Below, in pieces: positions 1 through 3,735 of a stretch of 5,125 bases of DNA (positions within the stretch are counted from its first letter, which is position 1; each line of letters starts with the position of its first letter). The stretch is from the NCBI GenBank assembly GCA_030151365.1, contig JASLDW010000114.1:1-5125 (forward strand), read 5' to 3'. The DNA comes from Lysobacter sp. (GTDB lineage Bacteria; Pseudomonadota; Gammaproteobacteria; Xanthomonadales; Xanthomonadaceae). The notes under the pieces were generated by a model. It ran no database searches. It saw only the letters and a program-made list of their open reading frames with translations, and had not been told where the DNA came from. The position numbers and the translations under genes are program-made.

Positions 1-487
1 GGAGTGCAAGGCGGCGAGCGAAGGCTCCTGCCGAGCTAAAGGTTTAGAGGGCCGCCACTTCGAGAGCCAGAAAGCCGCATCGGAGGCTCTCGCTAAGGTG
101 CTAGGGCCGATGGCGGACAGGCCACTCAAGAAAGCCCCCACAGCTAAAAAGTCAACTGTGGATGAGCTAAGAACGATCGTAAAAGAGGCTTCATGGAGCC
201 ACGGGGAGCTAGTAGCTCAGAAAAATGCCGCAGTTAGATCCTTCGGCGAGACCGAAGCGGAAATCCTAAAGTTAGCTAAGAGCGGCCAGCCGGCCAGTCC
301 AGAGCTCTTAGGCGACCACGTCCGCTACCACAAGGAAATCGCTACGCTCACGGACGCCATCGGCGTTAGCTTCGACCAATGGCTAAAAGCAGCCGATGGC
401 GTCCGTCAGGCAGAACAAGCAGAAAGACTTAAAAACCCGAACTCCTACAGCCCCAGCGGAGGCTGTGGCGGCAGGCGCGGCTGCTGA
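1..487 (+). CDS. Partial protein with Cys/His N-terminal module, helical body and GGCGGRRGC tail
   Basis: The 5' end lies outside the window. The frame beginning at base 2 is open to the TGA at 485-487 and gives 161 visible residues. In-window starts at 98 (GTG) and 110 (ATG) would cut off a conserved region. Visible residues 1-28 read C2, K3, A4, then C10, then H19-F20 and an Ala-rich helix, the same order (C[KR]A...C...H[FY]...A) as the N-terminal modules of the proteins at 3309 and 3736. The middle, roughly residues 45-140, is charged and Ala/Leu/Glu-rich and looks helical, possibly coiled. The C-terminus turns abruptly Gly/Cys-rich (SPSGGCGGRRGC, residues 150-161). There is no membrane segment. 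The stop overlaps the ATG of the oxygenase gene (TGATG), so the two are probably translationally coupled. The function is not recognised. The reading frame is secure; the module assignment is inference from motif order. Confidence 0.8.
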   Translation, partial: ECKAASEGSCRAKGLEGRHFESQKAASEALAKVLGPMADRPLKKAPTAKKSTVDELRTIVKEASWSHGELVAQKNAAVRSFGETEAEILKLAKSGQPASPELLGDHVRYHKEIATLTDAIGVSFDQWLKAADGVRQAEQAERLKNPNSYSPSGGCGGRRGC

Positions 488-1302
488 TGAGGAACGAAGA
501 TGGAGCGATCGTGGAAACGTTCGCGTCGAGCAAAGCTAGCGAACTTGCTATAGCTCCATCTTCTCAGGCTAACAGCCGAATGCTCGAAGACCCGCGGATT
601 TTCAGCTACGAACGCTACGCTCAGGAAGTACACCCTCCGATTTCGACTGGCCTACTTCTCGCGGCTGGAGATCTCGAGCTACCCCGCTGCCTGGATATGC
701 CGATTCGGCTAGCAGGCCAGGAAAACTATCTTCTTCCCGACGACTGGTCTATTCTCACTGGGACCCTCGAGCAGATCATCGGACTCGAACATGCTCACAA
801 CCGAAACTGGAGGGACTACAACTGCTACATCACGGTGGACTCGAGCCCGGTGGAGGCGGGAGAACAGCAGCGCCATGGAGGACTCCACGTGGACGGGTTT
901 CAGGGGGAGAGGATCGAAGAAAAGACTAAGATCGCCCGAAACTACGTGGCGACAACCAACGGTGGCACGATTTTCTGGCCTCAGCGCTTCGTAGTGGCAG
1001 ATCCAGCTCGATTCAACGTTTTCAGGGGCTTCGACCTCCAAACCGACGGAGAGCCGCTGGTGGCTGAACCGAACGTTTTCTATTTCATGGATGCGTACAC
1101 AGTCCACGAGTCCGGGTTCGCGGAATTCGACGGGCTGCGGACGTTCGTTCGAGTTACATTCGATCTGAAGATCTTCGACAGGCTCGGGAACACACACAAT
1201 CCTTCCCTCGGCTATTCCTGGCCAATGGTGGAGCGAAACGTCCAGAAAGGAGTCTGGGAACCCCGGCTATCGGACGTGATGGAATCCCCCTACTTCCCCT
1301 GA
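487..1302 (+). CDS. Putative Fe(II)/2-oxoglutarate-type oxygenase (HxD...H...R)
   Basis: This 271-aa protein shows the metal and cosubstrate signature of the double-stranded beta-helix oxygenases: H134-V-D136 in GGLHVDGFQG, a distal H207 in DAYTVHESG on a Y/F-rich strand, and R218 eleven residues later in GLRTFVRVTFD, where the 2-oxoglutarate-binding Arg is expected. From memory, the blocks LHVDGFQG and FDRLGNTHNP recur in a family of bacterial and phage proteins, but I know no established name or substrate. Such enzymes hydroxylate or otherwise oxidise a substrate using O2 and 2-oxoglutarate; the target could be a protein, peptide, nucleobase or small molecule. No signal peptide is visible. 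The ATG at 487 overlaps the previous stop (TGATG). Alternatives are GTG 511, with GGAG 5 nt upstream, and ATG 580, after which the recognisable domain begins; the first 31 residues are low-complexity and contain a strong hairpin at DNA level. The fold is likely; the substrate is unknown. Confidence 0.8.
   Translation: MRNEDGAIVETFASSKASELAIAPSSQANSRMLEDPRIFSYERYAQEVHPPISTGLLLAAGDLELPRCLDMPIRLAGQENYLLPDDWSILTGTLEQIIGLEHAHNRNWRDYNCYITVDSSPVEAGEQQRHGGLHVDGFQGERIEEKTKIARNYVATTNGGTIFWPQRFVVADPARFNVFRGFDLQTDGEPLVAEPNVFYFMDAYTVHESGFAEFDGLRTFVRVTFDLKIFDRLGNTHNPSLGYSWPMVERNVQKGVWEPRLSDVMESPYFP
496..563 (+). promoter_or_regulatory. Nested RNA hairpin across the start region of the oxygenase gene
   Basis: GAAGATGGAGC (496-506) and GCTCCATCTTC (553-563) form a perfect 11-bp inverted repeat. 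Nested inside it, GTTCGC (519-524) pairs with GCGAAC (539-544), and AGC/GCT (529-531/535-537) can close the tip. The structure lies between ATG 487 and ATG 580 and would fold GTG 511 and its GGAG (502-505) into the stem region. No T-tract follows, so it is not a typical intrinsic terminator. It could control translation initiation or mRNA processing between the two genes, or it could be an accident of coding sequence. The pairing is seen; the role is inference. Confidence 0.4.
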
Positions 1303-1335
1303 ATCGCTCCGGCAGCGGTTAGATGAGCTTCCGGG

Positions 1336-1360
1336 AAAAGGGGTTGGCCCCAGAGGTTTT
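1336..1360. terminator. Weak hairpin between convergent genes
   Basis: In the 77-bp gap between two convergent genes, GGGG (1340-1343) can pair with CCCC (1348-1351) around a TTGG loop. It is flanked by AAAA (1336-1339) and, after a 5-nt interruption, TTTT (1357-1360). Read on the minus strand it is GGGGCCAACCCC followed directly by TTTT, a short but standard-looking terminator for the zinc-ribbon operon; on the plus strand the T-run is displaced. The stem is only 4 bp, so this is tentative. I see nothing else firm in this gap. Confidence 0.3.
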
Positions 1361-1379
1361 AGGGGATGTCTACCGATAG

Positions 1380-1859
1380 CTAGCCGATTAGACCTTCGAG
1401 TATCGGACCGCTTTTCTCCCTGAAATTCACTAGGCCACTTCGCCCCGGAAGTCTTCCTAGTAAAGCGAACTCCTCGGCCAGGTAGGCGGAGGCTAGAGTG
1501 TTTTCCCAGGCTGTGAAGAGGCCGAACCCGGCGAAGATAGCTTCAAGCCAGCCTCGAGCTTCTTCACCATAGGTAACACCGGCGATTTCAACTTTAGTGG
1601 TGAAATCGCACGACCGGCACTCGAGTCGATTCTCGTTTCTTCCTACACGAGAGTAGCCGATGAATTGCTCACAGGCGGGACAGAAGAGGCGGATTTTGCC
1701 TAGCTTGAAAAAGACAGCGAAGCTTAGCTGTGAGATAGCCTGAAGTGGCTCAAAATCCGGGCCTACGAGCGAAACTTCCGGAAAGCCAAAGTCTACTTTG
1801 ACGTAGGGATCTCCAAGAAAGTTGGCGGGCTCCCGGAAGTCTAACCGGTAGCCGCTCAT
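1380..1859 (-). CDS. CxxC...CxxC zinc-ribbon-like protein A (distal paralogue)
   Basis: This 159-aa protein is of unrecognised family. Four cysteines lie as two CxxC knuckles, C60-P-A-C63 and C81-R-S-C84, separated by 17 residues, which is the layout of a structural zinc ribbon. The N-terminal part (1-55) looks beta-rich (SGYRLDF, VKVDF, LSFAVFF); the part after the knuckles (roughly 98-135) is helical (EARGWLEAIFAGFGLF). I chose ATG 1859 because it overlaps the stop of the upstream gene as ATGA and has GGAG about 9 nt upstream. The longer frame from ATG 1910 has no visible ribosome-binding site and would overlap the neighbour by 55 nt. The knuckle layout and flanking segments match the gene upstream, so the pair is best explained as a tandem duplication. 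A nucleic-acid- or protein-binding role is possible but unproven; no catalytic motif is seen. Confidence 0.75.
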   Translation of the reverse strand: MSGYRLDFREPANFLGDPYVKVDFGFPEVSLVGPDFEPLQAISQLSFAVFFKLGKIRLFCPACEQFIGYSRVGRNENRLECRSCDFTTKVEIAGVTYGEEARGWLEAIFAGFGLFTAWENTLASAYLAEEFALLGRLPGRSGLVNFREKSGPILEGLIG

Positions 1860-2404
1860 AGCCGGCGGCTCCACTTCTTCGCGAGCCCTTCTGCTTTGGG
1901 CTGAATCCATCCGAGGCTGGCTGCATTCGGGATAGCTTTCTCGACTTCCTGAGCGAAGGACTGAACGAGCTCGAGTAGCTCGGCGGCAGCGATCACGGAG
2001 TCTAGGTTACCAAAGAGGTCAAATTCCACCAGGAGTTCGGAGAGCCAGCGGGCCGCTTCGTTCGGGCGGGGGGAGTGGACCATCGATCCCCTGGAGTTGC
2101 TGGCGCCGCAGAGGCCGCAGTCGAAGCCCACTGCCTGAGCAAGATCGAAGCCGATGGGCTCACTGTTCGAAAAGCAACAGGGGCAAAGAAAATCTAAAAG
2201 CTGCGGGTAATCTTCGGTCCTAAAGAGGGAAAGCTGGAATGAAAGTCGCCGGGGCTCAGCCCCGCTGGAAGTCGAGAACTTCTTTCCCTCTGGAAGGTAG
2301 AAGTCGATCCGGTAGAGAGAGATAGTCGGGTCGAGGGTAGAGAATTTAAGCTCCCAGCCGGAGAAGAAGATAGACTCCTCCTGCTCACTAGAGGCTGTAG
2401 TCAC
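1856..2404 (-). CDS. CxxC...CxxC zinc-ribbon-like protein B (proximal paralogue)
   Basis: This 182-aa protein is of unrecognised family. It carries C74-P-C-C77 and C96-G-L-C99 separated by 18 residues, nearly the spacing of its neighbour, and parallel flanking blocks: SGWELKF with SGYRLDF, YRIDF with VKVDF, LSFQLSLF with LSFAVFF, and EAARWLSELLVEFDLF with EARGWLEAIFAGFGLF. It differs in a charged N-terminal extension of about 14 residues and a longer basic C-terminal tail (KAEGLAKKWSRRL). The likely start is GTG 2404: GGAGG lies 10 nt upstream, and the start overlaps the stop of a 15-codon ORF as GTGA, suggesting translational coupling. No signal peptide or membrane segment is present. It belongs to the minus-strand operon headed by the lipoprotein gene. 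The zinc-ribbon reading is inference from cysteine spacing. Confidence 0.75.
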   Translation of the reverse strand: MTTASSEQEESIFFSGWELKFSTLDPTISLYRIDFYLPEGKKFSTSSGAEPRRLSFQLSLFRTEDYPQLLDFLCPCCFSNSEPIGFDLAQAVGFDCGLCGASNSRGSMVHSPRPNEAARWLSELLVEFDLFGNLDSVIAAAELLELVQSFAQEVEKAIPNAASLGWIQPKAEGLAKKWSRRL

Positions 2405-2448
2405 TCTGAACCACCCTCCGCTAACTGCGTGGCATTTTTCTTTCCCAT
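2401..2448 (-). CDS. Putative 15-aa small ORF coupled to zinc-ribbon protein B
   Basis: ATG 2448 opens a 15-residue frame, MGKKNATQLAEGGSE, ending in a TGA that overlaps the next GTG start as GTGA. A strong purine-rich Shine-Dalgarno (GGGGGAG) lies 7 nt upstream, better than that of any larger gene in this operon. It sits 22 nt after the lipoprotein stop. It may be a coupling or leader ORF that delivers ribosomes to the GTG start, or a genuine microprotein. The sequence is polar with no recognisable domain. The good ribosome-binding site and 4-nt overlap favour translation, but 16 codons is too short for coding statistics. Confidence 0.45.
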   Translation of the reverse strand: MGKKNATQLAEGGSE

Positions 2449-2470
2449 CGCTCTTCTCCCCCTGTGCGAT

Positions 2471-2872
2471 TCAGCGGGGCGGGTAGACACACTGGAGCGC
2501 CACCGAGGAGTACCCCTCGTAGCTCACGCAGATCTTTCCGTCGGTGAAGCGCGAGACCTCGAAAAATCCAGGATCGATCTTCTTCGTCTCGAGCACCCCG
2601 ATCTTCGAAGCCCAAGCCTCCGGGGTAGTCCAGGATGCTAGATCGCAGTCAACATCATCATCCTCGTAGCCTTCGAGCACTGTGCAGCGAAGACCAGACT
2701 TGAGATCGATCTGGTAGTAGGTTCCAGCATCTGGATCGGGAGTCTTCGCTGTGGCCGAAGGCTTCGGAGACGGCGAAGTGCCACTGCTATCTACAGTCCC
2801 ACTACAGCCCGAGAAAAGTGCTGCCGCGAAGAAGGTTGAAGCCACGAAAGCGACGATTCGAATTTTACCCAT
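2471..2872 (-). CDS. Small secreted lipoprotein with a duplicated C-x3-EGY-x6-C motif
   Basis: This 133-aa protein has a classic lipoprotein signal: basic MGKIR, a hydrophobic stretch (residues 6-20), and LFSGC with C23 as the expected lipidated residue. F at -3 is slightly off consensus. A Ser/Thr/Pro-rich linker (24-48) leads to a small C-terminal domain with four cysteines. These fall in two copies of one motif, C63-TVL-EGY-x6-C76 and C115-VSY-EGY-x6-C128, with identical internal spacing, suggesting a duplicated disulfide-stabilised unit on the outer face of the membrane. The acidic run EDDDVD sits in the first copy. It is first in the operon with the small ORF and two zinc-ribbon proteins. 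No ribosome-binding site lies at a usable distance; a promoter at 2879-2907 implies leaderless translation from this ATG, and an in-frame stop lies just upstream. Surface lipoproteins of mobile elements sometimes act in superinfection exclusion, but nothing here shows that. Confidence 0.85.
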   Translation of the reverse strand: MGKIRIVAFVASTFFAAALFSGCSGTVDSSGTSPSPKPSATAKTPDPDAGTYYQIDLKSGLRCTVLEGYEDDDVDCDLASWTTPEAWASKIGVLETKKIDPGFFEVSRFTDGKICVSYEGYSSVALQCVYPPR

Positions 2873-2878
2873 GGATGT

Positions 2879-2907
2879 ATGCTACACTCCGATCTAACTT
2901 CGGTCAA
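2879..2907 (-). promoter_or_regulatory. Sigma70-type promoter for the lipoprotein operon, probably leaderless
   Basis: Read on the minus strand, TTGACC (2907-2902, 5 of 6 to the -35 consensus) is followed after exactly 17 nt by TAGCAT (2884-2879, 4 of 6 to the -10). The -10 ends 6 nt before ATG 2872, so transcription should begin at or beside the start codon. The only GGAG upstream falls inside the promoter spacer and would not be in the mRNA. Confidence 0.65.
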
Positions 2908-2923
2908 AAGGTGAGAAATCGCG

Positions 2924-2953
2924 TTCGCTTCGGATTTGTCCCGGTGATAGCAT
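2924..2953 (+). promoter_or_regulatory. Extended -10 promoter for the 100-aa gene, probably leaderless
   Basis: TGA-TAGCAT (2945-2953) is an extended -10 element, followed by exactly 6 nt and then ATG 2960, the same TAGCAT-N6-ATG layout as the divergent promoter. The -35 is weak: TTCGCT at 2924-2929 with an 18-nt spacer matches 3 of 6. The TG extension would compensate. There is no good Shine-Dalgarno before ATG 2960 (GGTGA is 12 nt away), which fits a leaderless transcript. Confidence 0.55.
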
Positions 2954-2959
2954 CGTACC

Positions 2960-3262
2960 ATGGAAGATTTTAGTAAGCTTACTCTTAGGGCAGTGGAGGT
3001 AGTTCACGTCAATAACTACTATGACGGTCCGCTCGACTTCGCTTGCCTAGTAATGTTCGAGGAGAGCGACAGCGCAATCTTCGCTCTAGGGTCCATGCTT
3101 CAGGAGCTCGAGGAAACCCCCTGGAGAACGTATCAGCTCTTCGGTTGCATTCCCGACGAAGCCGAAGAGGATCCCAGTTCCGAATACTACCCGAACAAGA
3201 TGATCCCGCTCGGGGTAGTCCCCTACTCTGATCTTGTGTTCCTGCCGGGGTGTCGCTGGTGA
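2960..3262 (+). CDS. Acidic 100-aa protein of unknown function
   Basis: I do not recognise this protein. It is strongly acidic, with Glu/Asp clusters in LQELEETPW and PDEAEEDPSSEYY, and has alternating hydrophobic stretches (LRAVEVVHV, LDFACLVMF, IPLGVVPYSDLVFLPGC) suggesting a small alpha/beta fold. It has three cysteines but no metal-binding spacing, signal peptide or membrane helix. The start is ATG 2960, placed 6 nt after a TAGCAT -10 box, so translation is probably leaderless. It diverges from the lipoprotein operon across 87 bp, so both could answer to one regulator. A terminator overlaps its stop, making it a likely single-gene transcript. Small acidic proteins of mobile elements are sometimes DNA mimics or inhibitors, but nothing specific supports that here. 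Confidence 0.75.
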   Translation: MEDFSKLTLRAVEVVHVNNYYDGPLDFACLVMFEESDSAIFALGSMLQELEETPWRTYQLFGCIPDEAEEDPSSEYYPNKMIPLGVVPYSDLVFLPGCRW

Positions 3263-3277
3263 GCCCGGTTTCTTTTT
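3244..3277 (+). terminator. Intrinsic terminator overlapping the stop of the 100-aa gene
   Basis: CCGGG (3245-3249) pairs with CCCGG (3264-3268), extendable by a G-T pair, around a 14-nt loop that contains the TGA stop (3260-3262). It is followed at once by TTTCTTTTT (3269-3277). The stem is short but GC-only and the T-tract is good. It separates the 100-aa gene from the module genes downstream. Confidence 0.55.
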
Positions 3278-3296
3278 AGATAAGTCCTCCGACTCT

Positions 3297-3302
3297 AGGA
3301 GA
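3297..3302 (+). promoter_or_regulatory. Ribosome-binding site of the 90-aa module gene
   Basis: AGGAGA lies 6 nt before ATG 3309. The surrounding leader, GGAGATAGCCC then ATG, closely matches the leader of the 381-aa gene (GGAGATACTCC then ATG). The similarity of the two genes therefore begins upstream of their start codons. Confidence 0.75.
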
Positions 3303-3308
3303 TAGCCC

Positions 3309-3581
3309 ATGGAAGCCAAATACCACCTCATCCCGGAAACCGGAGAAGTGAAGGCCTGTAGGGCAACGAAGAAAGCCTGTCCCATCGGTGGAGATCACTA
3401 CGCCACTCCAGGGGAAGCCCGGGACGCCTTTGAGCTTCAGAACGATGCGTGGGAAGCCCTAGCTTCTTTCGAAAAGTTCGATCCCGATTGCTGCTGCGAA
3501 GAATCGGACGTCTACGATGGCTACGCCGAGTGTCCAGTCCACCCGGCCGCTGACTCCACTAAGATTCAGCTCAAGCCATGA
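3309..3581 (+). CDS. 90-aa protein: N-terminal Cys/His module plus Cys/His-rich tail
   Basis: Residues 1-37 form the module shared with the 381-aa protein: YH at 5-6, PETG at 9-12, CRATK at 17-21, then C24-P-x-GG-x-H30 and AT at 32-33. Over these 37 residues the two proteins share 21 identities without gaps, and C17, C24 and H30 fall at identical positions. After a short helical linker, the C-terminal part holds C61-C62-C63 and then, eleven residues on, C75-P-V-H78. This CxC...CPxH layout suits a small zinc knuckle. No signal peptide or membrane segment is seen. Start and ribosome-binding site are clear. A terminator lies between this gene and the one before it, but I found no convincing promoter in the 46-bp gap, so how it is transcribed is open. 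The function is unknown; from memory, similar N-termini occur on varied actinobacterial phage proteins. Confidence 0.85.
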   Translation: MEAKYHLIPETGEVKACRATKKACPIGGDHYATPGEARDAFELQNDAWEALASFEKFDPDCCCEESDVYDGYAECPVHPAADSTKIQLKP

Positions 3582-3735
3582 CATAGGCTAACCGATCTCC
3601 TCGAGCACCTACCATAGTAAATCGGCTAGCTAAAATCGGTGAGCCGGCCGGTAACAGTGCTTGTTTAACGACCACAGGGGGACCCGCCTGACACCTAACA
3701 TTTTAGAAAACTGCCTGACAACGAGGAGATACTCC
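3582..3735 (+). other. 154-bp intergenic region before the 381-aa gene
   Basis: No gene is supported here. It holds an imperfect inverted repeat, GCTAACCGAT (3587-3596) with ATCGGCTAGC (3621-3630), one mismatch in 10 bp and a 24-nt loop, without a T-tract. TAAAAT (3631-3636) is a fair -10 match (5 of 6) but has only a weak -35, CTACCA at 3609-3614. CCGGCCGG (3644-3651) is a short palindrome. A promoter for the downstream gene is likely somewhere here, with TAAAAT the best guess, giving a leader of roughly 90 nt. Confidence 0.3.
3723..3728 (+). promoter_or_regulatory. Ribosome-binding site fixing the start of the 381-aa gene
   Basis: GAGGAG lies 7 nt before ATG 3736 and decides the start. The frame is open upstream to a TTG at 3661, but that codon has no ribosome-binding site. 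Starting at 3736 also aligns C17, C24 and H30 exactly with the 90-aa protein. Confidence 0.8.

Noticed and set aside
61..92. 8-bp inverted repeat CGAGAGCC...GGCTCTCG with a 16-nt loop
   Set aside because: It lies inside coding sequence that encodes the module, and repeats of this length and spacing are expected a couple of times by chance in 5 kb.
709..1197. A 162-codon minus-strand frame opposite the oxygenase gene
   Set aside because: The plus strand encodes the HxD...H...R signature, and the minus frame has no recognisable features or start context.
1860..1910. Start of zinc-ribbon protein A at ATG 1910
   Set aside because: There is no Shine-Dalgarno and it would give a 55-nt overlap. 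ATG 1859 has GGAG and a 4-nt ATGA overlap, and it begins with SGY, matching the paralogue.
2429..2641. A 70-codon plus-strand frame opposite the lipoprotein gene and small ORF
   Set aside because: It is antisense to the 3' end of a well-supported lipoprotein gene and has no ribosome-binding site or recognisable content.
3587..3630. Inverted repeat GCTAACCGAT/ATCGGCTAGC as a terminator for the 90-aa gene
   Set aside because: It has a mismatch in a 10-bp stem, a 24-nt loop and no T-tract, so it is only noted within the intergenic entry.
3661..3735. Upstream extension of the 381-aa protein to TTG 3661
   Set aside because: There is no ribosome-binding site at the TTG, whereas ATG 3736 has GAGGAG at 7 nt and aligns with the start of the homologous 90-aa protein.
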